Origin: an uncultured Novosphingobium sp. | GTDB taxonomy: Bacteria; Pseudomonadota; Alphaproteobacteria; Sphingomonadales; Sphingomonadaceae | Direction of reading: 5' to 3' | Assembly: GCA_938005655.1 (NCBI GenBank) | Contig: CALLNA010000196.1 | Span: 1-20,667 of the forward strand | DNA length: 20,667 nt | In this document: positions 12,923 to 20,667 of the stretch, piece by piece | How positions within the stretch are numbered: position 1 is the first letter of the stretch | Layout of the letters: the number at the start of each line of letters is the position of its first letter | Program-made: the position numbers and the translations under genes | The notes under the pieces: generated by a model | What the model was told of the DNA's origin: nothing | What the model saw: the letters and a program-made list of their open reading frames with translations, nothing else | Databases searched by the model: none

Positions 12923-15886
12923 ATGCCTGTGATTTCCCGCGCCTCGCGCGCCTTCGTCGCCGCCCTCTCGCTGCTGTCGATCACCGCCGTCACGGTCGCC
13001 CAGCCGCCGCGCGCGGGATCGCGGGCCACACCGCGCGCCGCCTTGCAGCCGGCCACCGAGAAGGCCGTCCAGCCCTCGGCGGCGACGCCCTGGCTCTATC
13101 GCGGCAGCGACGTGCCGCAGGACGCCGAGTGGCTGTTCGGCGAGCTGCCCAATGGCCTGCGCTACGCCGTGCGCCGCAACGGGGTGCCGCCGGGGCAGGT
13201 CTCGATCCGCATCCGCATGGACGTCGGCTCGCTGCACGAGAAGCCCGAGGAGAGCGGCTATGCCCACCTCCTCGAGCACCTCGTCTTCCGCCAGTCGAAG
13301 TACCTCGGCGAGGCCCAGGCGATCCCCACCTGGCAGCGGCTCGGCGCGGGCTTCGGCACCGACACCAATGCCGAGACGAGCCCGACCCAGACCGTGTTCA
13401 AGCTCGACCTGCCGAACGCGACCCCGGCCGCGCTCGACGAATCGTTCAAGCTGCTCTCGGGCATGATGATCGCGCCCACGCTGAGCGAGGCCAACGTGCG
13501 GACCGAGGTGCCGATCGTCATGGCCGAGATGCGCGAGCGCGGCGGGGCCGGGCAGCGCGTCGCCGACGCGACCCGGGCCACGCTCTACGCCGGCCAGCCG
13601 CTCGCCGACCACGCCCCGATCGGCACGGTCAAGACGCTGGAGGCGGCCAACCAGGAATCGGTCCGCGCCTTCCACGCCCGCTGGTATCGCCCCGAGAACG
13701 CGGTGATCGCCGTGGCCGGCGACGCCGATCCGGCCCAGCTCGCCGCCCTCGTCCGCAAGTGGTTCTCCGACTGGCCCGTCACCGGCAAGCCGACCCCGGC
13801 GCCGAGCTTCGGCGATCCGGCCGCCCCTCCGGGGGCCAAGGGCCTGGCGCCGATCGGCGAGACCAAGGTCCTGGTCGAGCCCGACATGCCGCGCGGGATC
13901 AGCTATGCCGTGCTGCGCCCGTGGCGGCCGGTGCAGGACACCATCGTCTATAACCAGGGCCTGATGATCGACGCCCTGGCCCAGGCGATCATCAACCGCC
14001 GGCTGGAGCAGCGCGCGCGGGCCGGGGGCAGCTACCTGCTCGCCCAGGTCAACCAGCAGGACGTCAGCCGCTCGGTCGACGCGACCTTCGTCTCGATCAC
14101 CCCGATCGGCGACGACTGGCAGGCCGCGCTCAAGGACGTGCGCGCGGTGATCGCCGACGCCATGGCCAGCCCGCCGACCAAGGCGGAGATCGCCCGCGAG
14201 GTCGCGGAGATGAACGTGACCTTCGAATCGCTGGTCGAGCAGCGCGCGCTGCTGCCGGGCTCGAAGGTCGCGGACGACATCGTCTCGGCGGTCGACATCC
14301 GCGAGACCGTGGCCTCGCCCGAGGTCGTGCTCGACATCTTCCGCCGCGCGATCCCGCTCTACACCCCGCAGGCCGTGCTGGAGCACACCCGCCAGCTGTT
14401 CACCGGCACGGTGACGCGGGGCATCTACGTGACCCCCAAGACGGGCGACGGCACCGACGCCGCGCTGCGCCAGGCGCTCGCCGCGCCGGTCGCCGCCGGG
14501 GCCAAGGTCCGCGCCGACGCGGAGCCGGTGTCCTTCGCCAAGCTCCCGCCGATCGGTACGCCCGGCAAGGCCGTCGCCACGCCGACCGGCCTGCTCGGGA
14601 TCGAGCAGCTCGACCTCGGCAACGGGGTCAAGGCGCTGATCTGGCCGACCGCCGACGATCCCGGCCGGGTCACGGTCAAGGTCCGCTTCGGCACCGGCTA
14701 CCGCGCCTTCCGGCCGGAGGACGCCGCCTATATCGCGCTGGGCGACATGGCCCTGGTCGGTTCGGGCGTCGGCCCGCTCGGCCAGGAGGAGCTCGACCGG
14801 ATCACCACCGGGCGCAAGATGGGCTTCAACTTCAAGATCGACGACGCCGACTTCACCTTCTCGGCCGATACCCGCGCCGCCGACCTCGACGACCAGCTCT
14901 ACCTCTTCGCCGCCAAGTTCGCGATGCCGCGCTGGGACGTCAATCCGCTGCTCCGCGCCAAGGCCGCCTCGCGCCTCCAGTACGAGACCTTCGCGACCTC
15001 GCCGCAGGGCGTGCTCAGCCGCGACCTCAAGTTCTACCAGCGCGGCCAGGACCCGCGCTTCCACATGCCGACCCCGGCGGAGATCGACGCGGCGACGCCC
15101 GAGGGCTTCCGCGCGATCTGGCAGCCGATCCTCCAGCAGGGGCCGATCGAGGTCCAGGTCTTCGGCGACTTCAACCGCGAGAAGACCATCGCCGCGCTGG
15201 AGCGGACCTTCGGCGCCCTGGCGCCGCGCGGCGCCCCGGGAAGCGGGGCGAGCATGGTCCCGCCGGTGCCCGCGCCCTCGCTCCAGCCGATCGTCCTGAC
15301 CCATCGCGGCGACGCCAACCAGGCCGCGGCGATCGTCTCCTGGCCGACCGGCGGGGGCATGGGCGGCGTCCACGAAGCGCGCGGGCTCCAGGTGCTGACC
15401 GACTTCTTCACTACCCGCCAGCTCGCCGCCATGCGCGAGAAGCTGGGGGCGAGCTACGCGCCGCAGGTCGTCTCCGACTGGCCGCTCGACGTGAACGGCG
15501 GCGGGTCGATCATGGCCCTGGCCCAGCTCCAGCCGCAGGTCGTGCCCGAGTTCTACCGGATCGCCGACCAGATCGCCGCCGACCTCGCCGCGACTCCGCC
15601 GACCGCGGAGGAGCTGGGCCTGGTGGTCGAGCCGCTGCGCCAGCAGATCACCCGCGCCTCGACCAGCACCGCCTTCTTCATGTACCAGATCGAGGGCGCC
15701 ACCGAGGACCCCTCGCGCTTCGGCGCGATCCGCTCGATCCTGACCGACTATACCCAGATCACCCCGGCCGACGTCCAGGCGCTCGCCCGCAAGTACCTGG
15801 TGCGCGACAAGAGCTGGCGGCTGGCCGTGATCCCGCAGGGGCAGACCCTGGCGACCGGCGCGGGCGGGCCGGCGGCGGGGCGGTAA
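12923..15886 (+). CDS. M16 family zinc metallopeptidase (insulinase/PqqL-like), exported
   Basis: This 987-residue protein has a signal peptide at about 1-27 (ending TVAQ) and two M16 halves. The N-terminal half holds the inverted zinc motif HLLEH, with His 115, Glu 118 and His 119. The third ligand is probably Glu 195 in the ANVRTEVPIVMAEMRERG segment. The R/Y-type M16 C-domain follows at about 250-450. The second, catalytically silent half begins near 545 (LGIEQLDLGNGVKALIWPT) and contains a further C-domain. The enzyme probably degrades peptides in the periplasm. ATG 12923 is chosen because it gives a proper signal peptide; the frame is also open to a GTG at 12860 that overlaps the FKBP stop. 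Its product could be a substrate neighbour of the FKBP chaperone, but that is inference. Confidence 0.93.
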   Translation: MPVISRASRAFVAALSLLSITAVTVAQPPRAGSRATPRAALQPATEKAVQPSAATPWLYRGSDVPQDAEWLFGELPNGLRYAVRRNGVPPGQVSIRIRMDVGSLHEKPEESGYAHLLEHLVFRQSKYLGEAQAIPTWQRLGAGFGTDTNAETSPTQTVFKLDLPNATPAALDESFKLLSGMMIAPTLSEANVRTEVPIVMAEMRERGGAGQRVADATRATLYAGQPLADHAPIGTVKTLEAANQESVRAFHARWYRPENAVIAVAGDADPAQLAALVRKWFSDWPVTGKPTPAPSFGDPAAPPGAKGLAPIGETKVLVEPDMPRGISYAVLRPWRPVQDTIVYNQGLMIDALAQAIINRRLEQRARAGGSYLLAQVNQQDVSRSVDATFVSITPIGDDWQAALKDVRAVIADAMASPPTKAEIAREVAEMNVTFESLVEQRALLPGSKVADDIVSAVDIRETVASPEVVLDIFRRAIPLYTPQAVLEHTRQLFTGTVTRGIYVTPKTGDGTDAALRQALAAPVAAGAKVRADAEPVSFAKLPPIGTPGKAVATPTGLLGIEQLDLGNGVKALIWPTADDPGRVTVKVRFGTGYRAFRPEDAAYIALGDMALVGSGVGPLGQEELDRITTGRKMGFNFKIDDADFTFSADTRAADLDDQLYLFAAKFAMPRWDVNPLLRAKAASRLQYETFATSPQGVLSRDLKFYQRGQDPRFHMPTPAEIDAATPEGFRAIWQPILQQGPIEVQVFGDFNREKTIAALERTFGALAPRGAPGSGASMVPPVPAPSLQPIVLTHRGDANQAAAIVSWPTGGGMGGVHEARGLQVLTDFFTTRQLAAMREKLGASYAPQVVSDWPLDVNGGGSIMALAQLQPQVVPEFYRIADQIAADLAATPPTAEELGLVVEPLRQQITRASTSTAFFMYQIEGATEDPSRFGAIRSILTDYTQITPADVQALARKYLVRDKSWRLAVIPQGQTLATGAGGPAAGR

Positions 15887-16099
15887 GTGAGCTGGCAGAC
15901 AGTAGCGGCTATTTATCTATTAACCGGCTGCGGATTTGCCGGATATGTCGCCTTTGCATGGCAGCGAGGGACGATCAGCTACGCTTTTTTCCAATATGAG
16001 CGCGCTACTCAACCAATCGGATTTTGGGGTGGCATTGCGGTGTTGTCGTTTTGGGCAATGTTCTCGATCCTAGCAGGCATTTGGCTGCTTGTGCGCTGA
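15887..16099 (+). CDS. Small two-helix membrane protein of lower GC
   Basis: This 70-residue protein begins with GTG directly after the M16 TAA, with no base between. Two hydrophobic segments (about 5-24 and 46-69) flank a polar loop with YAFFQYERATQPIGFW, whose R..P.GFW pattern appears in small sphingomonad membrane proteins. The function is unknown. Base composition drops sharply from the neighbouring gene. The codon run ATT TAT CTA TTA at 15911-15922 and a T6 run near 15984 would be unusual elsewhere in the window. This could reflect acquisition from another source or relaxed codon selection in a weakly expressed gene. No ribosome site is obvious, so it may depend on coupling to M16 translation. 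Confidence 0.65.
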   Translation: MSWQTVAAIYLLTGCGFAGYVAFAWQRGTISYAFFQYERATQPIGFWGGIAVLSFWAMFSILAGIWLLVR

Positions 16100-16240
16100 G
16101 CTAGTGTTGGCGCTGTGCAATCGCTTCTGAAGAGAAGGGGGCTTCATATGCCCCCGCCGAACACCGATATCGGAAATCCCGGTTTTGCATTCGCGGGGCG
16201 AGAGCGCTATGCGCGCCCGCTTGCAAAGGAGCATTTGGAC
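16100..16240 (+). promoter_or_regulatory. Leader/promoter region of the DAHP synthase gene
   Basis: This 141-base gap holds a stem GGGGGC-TTCATAT-GCCCCC at 16137-16155 and a perfect 10-base palindrome CCGATATCGG at 16164-16173. There is no T tract after the stem, so it is not a standard terminator. The DAHP frame is open through this stretch, but family length and the ribosome site put the start at 16241. No aromatic-rich leader peptide is visible, so classical attenuation is not supported. Confidence 0.4.
16225..16231 (+). promoter_or_regulatory. Ribosome binding site fixing the DAHP synthase GTG start
   Basis: AAAGGAG lies 9 bases before GTG 16241. It supports that start over an upstream in-frame GTG at 16115. 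Confidence 0.75.
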
Positions 16241-17614
16241 GTGGCGAGTAACTGGACACCCGACGGCTGGAAGGCCCGCGAGGCGCGGCACCTTCCCGCT
16301 TACCAAGACGCTGAGGCGCTCGGCGTGGTCGAGGCGACCCTGGCCAAGTTTCCGCCGCTGGTCTTCGCCGGCGAGGCGCGCGCGCTCAAGGCGGACCTGG
16401 CCGAAGTGGCCCAGGGCCGCGGCTTCCTGCTACAGGGCGGGGACTGCGCCGAGAGCTTCGCCGAGTTCCATCCGGACAACATCCGCGACACCTTCCGCGT
16501 GCTGCTGCAGATGGCGGTGGTCCTGACCTTCGCCTCCAAGCAGCCGGTGGTGAAGGTCGGCCGCATGGCCGGCCAGTTCGCCAAGCCGCGCTCGGCCCCG
16601 ACCGAGACGATCGGCGGCGAGGAGCTGCCGAGCTACCTCGGCGACATCATCAACGGGATCGAGTTCGATCCGGCCACCCGCCAGAACGACCCCGAACGGA
16701 TGCTGCGCGCCTACAGCCAGTCGGCCGCGACGCTGAACCTGATCCGCGCCTTCGCGACGGGCGGCTACGCCAACCTGCGCCAGGTCCACCAGTGGACCCT
16801 GGAGCACATCGGCCGCAGCCCCTGGGCGGCGAAGTTCGGCGAGACCGCCGACCGCATCGGCGAGGCGCTGGACTTCATGGCCGCCTGCGGGGTCGATCCC
16901 GCCACGGTCCCGCAGCTCCAGGGCACGAGCTTCTACACCAGCCACGAGGCGCTGCTGCTCCAGTACGAGCAGGCGCTGACCCGGCGCGATTCGCTGACCG
17001 GGGACTGGTACGACTGCTCGGCCCATATGCTGTGGATCGGCGACCGCACCCGCTTCGACGGCTCGGCCCACGTCGAGTTCCTGCGCGGCGTCGGCAACCC
17101 GATCGGGATGAAGTGCGGGCCCAGCCTGGAGCCCGACGCCCTGCTCAAGCTGCTCGACACGCTGAACCCGGCGCGCGAGCCCGGCCGCATGACCCTGATC
17201 AGCCGCTTCGGCCACGACAAGGTCGAGGACGGCCTGCCCAAGCTGGTCCGCGCGGTGAAGCGCGAAGGCCATCCGGTGGTCTGGTCCTGCGATCCGATGC
17301 ACGGCAACGTCATCAAGTCGGACTCGGGCTACAAGACGCGGCCGTTCGACCGCATCCTCTCCGAGGTGAAGGGCTTCTTCGCGGTCCACCGCGCCGAGGG
17401 TACCCACGCCGGCGGCATCCACATCGAGATGACTGGGCAGGACGTGACCGAGTGCACCGGCGGCGCCGTGGCGATCACCGACGCGGGGTTGGCCGACCGC
17501 TATCACACGCACTGCGATCCGCGGCTCAACGCCGCCCAGTCGATCGAGCTGGCCTTCCTCCTGGCCGAGATGCTCAATCTCGAGGCGGTCGACCGCGGCA
17601 AGCAGGCGGCATGA
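16241..17614 (+). CDS. Class II 3-deoxy-7-phosphoheptulonate (DAHP) synthase
   Basis: This 457-residue cytosolic enzyme condenses phosphoenolpyruvate with erythrose 4-phosphate, the first step of the shikimate pathway. It is of the plant/mycobacterial class II type. The N-terminus NWTPDGWKAREARHLPAY is the usual opening. GFLLQGGDCAESFAEF contains the metal-ligand Cys 69. Further signatures are VKVGRMAGQFAKPRSAPTE, NDPERMLRAYSQSAATLN, GTSFYTSHEALLLQYEQALTR (one residue over the limit if joined to its neighbours, so shown alone in part: TSFYTSHEALLLQYEQAL), KCGPSLEPD, WSCDPMHGNVIK, and HIEMTGQDVTECTGG carrying the remaining metal ligands. The length is normal. Feedback control by aromatic amino acids is possible but not readable here. 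Gene names differ among genomes, so none is assigned. Confidence 0.97.
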   Translation: MASNWTPDGWKAREARHLPAYQDAEALGVVEATLAKFPPLVFAGEARALKADLAEVAQGRGFLLQGGDCAESFAEFHPDNIRDTFRVLLQMAVVLTFASKQPVVKVGRMAGQFAKPRSAPTETIGGEELPSYLGDIINGIEFDPATRQNDPERMLRAYSQSAATLNLIRAFATGGYANLRQVHQWTLEHIGRSPWAAKFGETADRIGEALDFMAACGVDPATVPQLQGTSFYTSHEALLLQYEQALTRRDSLTGDWYDCSAHMLWIGDRTRFDGSAHVEFLRGVGNPIGMKCGPSLEPDALLKLLDTLNPAREPGRMTLISRFGHDKVEDGLPKLVRAVKREGHPVVWSCDPMHGNVIKSDSGYKTRPFDRILSEVKGFFAVHRAEGTHAGGIHIEMTGQDVTECTGGAVAITDAGLADRYHTHCDPRLNAAQSIELAFLLAEMLNLEAVDRGKQAA

Positions 17615-17623
17615 GCGCTTGGC

Positions 17624-18295
17624 GTGATTAGGCGCGAGCTGCTGGGGACCGCGCAGGTCCCCGGCGGCGAACGCCTCGAGCTCTATGCCCACGGGCGCGA
17701 TTTCATGATCGTGCTCCAGCGCAACGAGCTGATGTCCACGCGGATGCGCGGCTCGGAGGAGGCGCTGGCGACGATGAGCCTGGCCCGACTCGCCGGACGG
17801 CCCGCGCCGCACCTGCTGATCGGCGGCTACGGCATGGGCTTCACGCTGCGCGCGGCGCTGGCCGGGCTCGGCCCCAAGGCGCGCGTGACCGTGGCCGAGC
17901 TGGTGCCAGAGATCATCGAATGGGCGCGCGGGCCGATGGCCGAGGTCGCCGCGGGCTGCCTCGACGATCCGCGCGTCACCCTCTGGCGCGGCGACGTCGC
18001 CGACGCGATCCACCTGGCCGAGGGCGGCTACGACGCGATCCTGCTCGATGTCGACAACGGCCCGGACGGGCTGGTCCGGGACGAGAACGACCGCCTCTAC
18101 TCGCGCTCCGGCCTTGAGGCCGCTCGCCGCGCCCTGACCCGGGGCGGCGTCCTCGCGGTCTGGTCGGCCGGGCCCGACAAGGCCTTCACCGCCCGCCTGG
18201 CCCGCGCCGGCTTCGCTGTCGAGGAAGTCCAGGTCAGCGCCCGCCCGAACGGCAAGGGGCCGAAGCATACGATCTGGTTCGGACGCAATCCCTAG
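17624..18295 (+). CDS. Spermidine-synthase-fold, SAM-dependent methyltransferase-like protein
   Basis: This 223-residue Rossmann-fold protein resembles polyamine aminopropyltransferases but is shorter. The nucleotide-binding motif LLIGGYGMGFTLRAAL lies at about 64-79, the acidic motif VAELVPEIIEWA at 90-101, and YDAILLDVDNGPDG at 136-149, where the Asp residues sit at the catalytic position of spermidine synthases. The N-terminal tetramerisation domain is reduced to a few strands, including GRDFMIVLQRNELMSTR. It may be a spermidine synthase or a related SAM or decarboxylated-SAM enzyme; the substrate cannot be fixed. The start is GTG 17624, nine bases after the DAHP synthase stop, so both genes are likely one transcript. 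Confidence 0.8.
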   Translation: MIRRELLGTAQVPGGERLELYAHGRDFMIVLQRNELMSTRMRGSEEALATMSLARLAGRPAPHLLIGGYGMGFTLRAALAGLGPKARVTVAELVPEIIEWARGPMAEVAAGCLDDPRVTLWRGDVADAIHLAEGGYDAILLDVDNGPDGLVRDENDRLYSRSGLEAARRALTRGGVLAVWSAGPDKAFTARLARAGFAVEEVQVSARPNGKGPKHTIWFGRNP

Positions 18296-18385
18296 GCCGT
18301 AGCTCCCTCGTTCCGGCGTGGCCTAATGATCCCGTTGCGTTGCGTTCCATCTGCTCGTAGCTCTGGGGTCCAAGGATAGGCCTCT

Positions 18386-18394
18386 GGGGAGGGG
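18386..18394 (+). promoter_or_regulatory. Ribosome binding site supporting a TTG start
   Basis: GGGGAGGGG lies two bases before TTG 18397. The signal peptide begins directly after, and no ATG or GTG gives an equally complete N-terminus, so TTG is the probable start of the hydrolase gene. Confidence 0.6.
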
Positions 18395-18396
18395 AC

Positions 18397-20286
18397 TTGC
18401 GCGGATCGGTCCTGTTAGCGGCGCTGGCGGCTTTGCTGCTGCCGATTTCGCCGTCCCCGGCGCAGCAGGCGCCGATCGACGCGATGGCCAACGACAAGGT
18501 CGGCACCTATGACTGGGTGCGTCCCCAGGCCGATTTCGTCCGCCGCGAGGTGATGATCCCGATGCGCGACGGGGTGCAGCTCTACACCGTCATCGTCGTG
18601 CGCAAGGGCGTCCACGACGCGCCGATCCTGCTGAGCCGGACGCCCTACGATTCCGCCAACACCACGCTGCGCAACCGCAGCCAGAAGATCGAGGAGATCC
18701 TGCCCGTCGCCGACGCCGAGTTCGTCCGGGACGGCTATATCCGCGTCTATCAGGACGTGCGCGGCATCCATCGCTCGGAGGGCGACTACGTGCTGGCGCG
18801 GCCATTGCGCGGGCCGCTCAACAAGACCCGGGTCGACCATTCGACCGACGCCTGGGACACGATCGACTGGCTGGTCAAGAACGTGAAGATCACCAACGGC
18901 AAGGTCGGGATCATCGGCTCGTCCTACCTCGGCTTCACCGCGCTGATGGCGACGATCGACCCGCATCCCGCGCTCAAGGCCGCCGTGCCGCAGAGCCCGA
19001 TGGTCGACGGCTGGATGGGCGACGACTGGTTCCACAACGGCGCCTTCCGCCCCTTCGCCTTCGACTACATCCTGCGCCAGGTGGTCGCGCGCGGGGCCGG
19101 GCCGGTGCCGGACGGGGAGGGGGACCAGTACGCCTCCTACCTCGCGGCCGGCTCGGCGGCGCAGTTCGCGCGGGTCTGGGGGATCGACCGGGTGCCCGGC
19201 GTGCGCAAGCTGGTCGAGCATCCGGTCTATGACGCCTACTGGCAGAACCAGGCGCTCGACAAGCTGCTGGCCGCGCGGCCGCTGACCGTGCCGTTGCTGC
19301 TCGTCGCCTCGCAGTGGGACCAGGAGGACAGCTACGGCGCCTTCGCGGTCTATCGCGCGCTCAAGCCCAAGGACGCCGACGGCGCCCTAGTCCACCTAGC
19401 GCTGGGGCCGTGGCGGCACTCGGGGGTCAACTTCGACGGCTCGGCGCTCGGCCCGCTGAAGTTCGAGGGCGACACCGCCCGGCAGTTCCGCACGCGGTGG
19501 ATGAAGCCGTTCCTCGACTGCCATCTCAAGACCGACCCGCCGCCCTGCGAGACCCCGCCGGTGCTGACCTATGCGACCGGCGTGGATCGCTGGACCGTGG
19601 CGGACAGGTGGCCGGCGGGCGAGGAGACGCCGCTCTACCTCGCGGCGGGCGCGGCGCTGTCCTTCGCGCGGCCCGGGCAGGCCGGGGCCGACGACTACGT
19701 CTCCGACCCGGCCAAGCCCGTCGCCATGCTGCCGCGCCCGATCCGCCTCGACGGCGATTCGTGGCGGACCTGGCTGGTCCAGGACCAGCGCTTCGCCGAG
19801 GGGCGGCCCGATGTGCTGACCTATGCCGGGCCGGTGCTGGACCGGCCGCTCCACATCAAGGGCGCGCCGCGGGTCGAGCTTCACGCCGCGACCACGGGCC
19901 GCGACAGCGACTGGGTGGTCAAGCTGATCGACGTCTATCCGCGCGAGACCGCCGACAGCGGCCTCGCCGGCTACGAGCTGCCGATCGGCATCGAGATCTT
20001 CCGCGGCCGCTACGTCGGCGGCTTCGACAGCCCGGCGCCCCTGGAGCCGGGCCGGACCTATGCCTATCGGTGGAGCCTGCCCAACGTGGACCACGTCTTC
20101 CTGCCGGGGCACCGGATCATGGTCCAGGTCCAGTCGAGCCTGTTCCCGCTCTACGACCGCAACCCGCAGAGCTGGGTGCCCTCGATCATGGACGCCAGGC
20201 CGGAGGACTACGTCAAGGCCACCCAGACGATCCGCTACGGCGGCAGCGAGGCGAGCGCGGTGTGGCTGCCGGTGGCGAAGGACTAG
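18397..20286 (+). CDS. CocE/NonD (S15) family alpha/beta hydrolase, exported
   Basis: This 629-residue protein has a signal peptide at about 1-23 (ending SPAQQ), so it is probably periplasmic or secreted. The alpha/beta-hydrolase domain contains the nucleophile motif GSSYLG with Ser 176. The probable acid is Asp 308 in SQWDQED and the base His 341 in GPWRHSG. This is the arrangement of alpha-amino-acid ester hydrolases and glutaryl-7-ACA acylases rather than true X-prolyl dipeptidases. A cap region at about 200-295 and the C-terminal jelly-roll (about 390-625, with DSDWVVKLIDVYP and GHRIMVQVQSSLFPLYDRN) complete the family layout. The start is TTG. A 101-base gap separates it from the previous gene. 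The natural ester or amide substrate is unknown. Confidence 0.93.
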   Translation: MRGSVLLAALAALLLPISPSPAQQAPIDAMANDKVGTYDWVRPQADFVRREVMIPMRDGVQLYTVIVVRKGVHDAPILLSRTPYDSANTTLRNRSQKIEEILPVADAEFVRDGYIRVYQDVRGIHRSEGDYVLARPLRGPLNKTRVDHSTDAWDTIDWLVKNVKITNGKVGIIGSSYLGFTALMATIDPHPALKAAVPQSPMVDGWMGDDWFHNGAFRPFAFDYILRQVVARGAGPVPDGEGDQYASYLAAGSAAQFARVWGIDRVPGVRKLVEHPVYDAYWQNQALDKLLAARPLTVPLLLVASQWDQEDSYGAFAVYRALKPKDADGALVHLALGPWRHSGVNFDGSALGPLKFEGDTARQFRTRWMKPFLDCHLKTDPPPCETPPVLTYATGVDRWTVADRWPAGEETPLYLAAGAALSFARPGQAGADDYVSDPAKPVAMLPRPIRLDGDSWRTWLVQDQRFAEGRPDVLTYAGPVLDRPLHIKGAPRVELHAATTGRDSDWVVKLIDVYPRETADSGLAGYELPIGIEIFRGRYVGGFDSPAPLEPGRTYAYRWSLPNVDHVFLPGHRIMVQVQSSLFPLYDRNPQSWVPSIMDARPEDYVKATQTIRYGGSEASAVWLPVAKD

Positions 20287-20358
20287 GGGGCTTGGGGGGC
20301 TAGATGGGAATCCCGAGGTCCTCCCTACTTTGGGGAGTGCTGACATTCCCCTCCCTCC

Positions 20359-20447
20359 CGTCGCCCCGGACTTGATCCGGGGCCCCGCTTCTTCATTGCG
20401 CAACGTCGGAAAAGAAAGCGGGACCCCGGGTCAAGCCCGGGGTGACG
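20359..20447. repeat. Inverted pair of REP-like palindromes downstream of the hydrolase gene
   Basis: Two 32-base units at 20359-20390 and 20416-20447 face each other across 25 bases and match at 28 of 32 positions when one is reversed. Each begins CGTC and contains a strong hairpin: CCCCGGA-CTTGA-TCCGGGG in the first and CCCCGGG-CTTGA-CCCGGGG in the second. The layout matches the pair at 412-550. It lies 72 bases after the hydrolase stop and could stabilise or end that message. Confidence 0.85.
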
Positions 20448-20667
20448 AGGTGTGGGAGGAGGTTCGCTTACCCGCTTTGCGCAGCACGAATGGGGAGGAG
20501 AAAGAGGCAGACATGCCTCATTGCCCGCTGGCGACTGCGGGGTAACGCCGGGAGAGAAGAACGCAGGCGGGAAACGGCCGGCGGTGGGTGCCTGAACCAT
20601 ACAGGCTTGGCTTCGCATGTGTTGGCGGTGCGAACGTCCGGAAGGGTCACGCGAAACCCGCCGGCTC
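20448..20667. other. Unassigned right-hand tail
   Basis: About 220 bases remain to the window edge without a recognised gene. Short open frames exist on both strands but none has a credible ribosome site together with protein-like composition. A minus-strand frame that runs back through the REP pair encodes Pro/Gly-rich sequence typical of translated REP units. The last ~60 bases could be the 3' or 5' end of something continuing outside the window, and I cannot assign them. Confidence 0.4.

Noticed and set aside
12689..15373. Long minus-strand open frame of 894 codons opposite the M16 peptidase
   Set aside because: It is composed of Arg/Gly/Asp/Leu-rich sequence with no family resemblance and is the antisense shadow of a high-GC gene whose sense frame has clear M16 motifs.
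16115..16240. Longer DAHP synthase starting at GTG 16115
   Set aside because: The extra 42 residues do not match the family N-terminus, whereas AAAGGAG precedes GTG 16241 and the protein then begins with the usual NWTPDGW.
16430..18268. Minus-strand open frame of 612 codons opposite DAHP synthase and the next gene
   Set aside because: It spans two well-supported plus-strand genes and the gap between them, and it has shadow-type composition and no recognisable domains.
20325..20618. Minus-strand ORF of 97 codons at the right end
   Set aside because: Its middle encodes the RHPGLDPGSRF peptide typical of translated REP units; there is no ribosome site or domain.
20590..20667. Possible tRNA, tmRNA or SRP RNA end at the window edge
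   Set aside because: GTCCGGAAGG resembles part of the SRP RNA loop, but the AGCAG side and flanking helix are missing, and the last bases do not form a T arm with a matching acceptor.

Overview
The window is high-GC chromosomal DNA from an alphaproteobacterium, most likely a member of the Sphingomonadales. The evidence is the set of linked core genes (nfu, nitroreductase, tsaB, rimI, mucR, fur, plsC, miaB, phoH), a MucR/Ros-type regulator, a class II DAHP synthase, and dispersed palindromes of the type I associate with sphingomonads. No rRNA, tRNA, phage, transposase or CRISPR array was recognised. Both edges cut through the neighbourhood: the first gene is a 3' fragment, and the last ~220 bases hold no gene I can identify.

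Layout. (1) 1-1969, plus strand: the C-terminal part of an OmpR-family response regulator, then a PhoQ/FeuQ-like sensor kinase. An inverted pair of REP-like palindromes lies between them. (2) 1990-2640, plus: a secreted Ala/Pro/Glu-rich protein whose end overlaps, tail to tail, a carboxymuconolactone-decarboxylase-like gene. (3) 2612-10651, almost all minus strand: a housekeeping block. Read in transcription order it is nfu - nitroreductase - tsaB - rimI, then mucR, fur, plsC, miaB, a 52-residue ORF, phoH and the CMD-like gene. A plus-strand glycine-zipper gene is set into this block between phoH and miaB. (4) 10830-20286, plus strand: a TonB-like envelope protein, an SDR oxidoreductase, a periplasmic FKBP isomerase, an M16 metallopeptidase, a small membrane protein of visibly lower GC, class II DAHP synthase, a spermidine-synthase-fold protein and a secreted CocE/NonD (S15) hydrolase. 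(5) 20287-20667: a second inverted REP-like pair and an unassigned tail.

Functional themes. MiaB and TsaB modify tRNA at or next to position 37. Nfu (Fe-S carrier), Fur (metal regulator) and MiaB (a two-cluster Fe-S enzyme) form an iron/Fe-S theme within one block. The plus-strand right half is mostly envelope or periplasmic proteins plus entry into aromatic amino acid synthesis.

Most notable points. The plsC frame is broken by a single in-frame TAG, with a clean 55-codon continuation behind it. The plsC-miaB gap packs four hairpins and a five-codon mini-ORF. A strong terminator-like hairpin ends only about 13 bases before the fur start codon. The two REP pairs share a conserved head and loop while their stems covary. 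I found no convincing new multi-gene system; this is mainly core genome with interesting non-coding detail.
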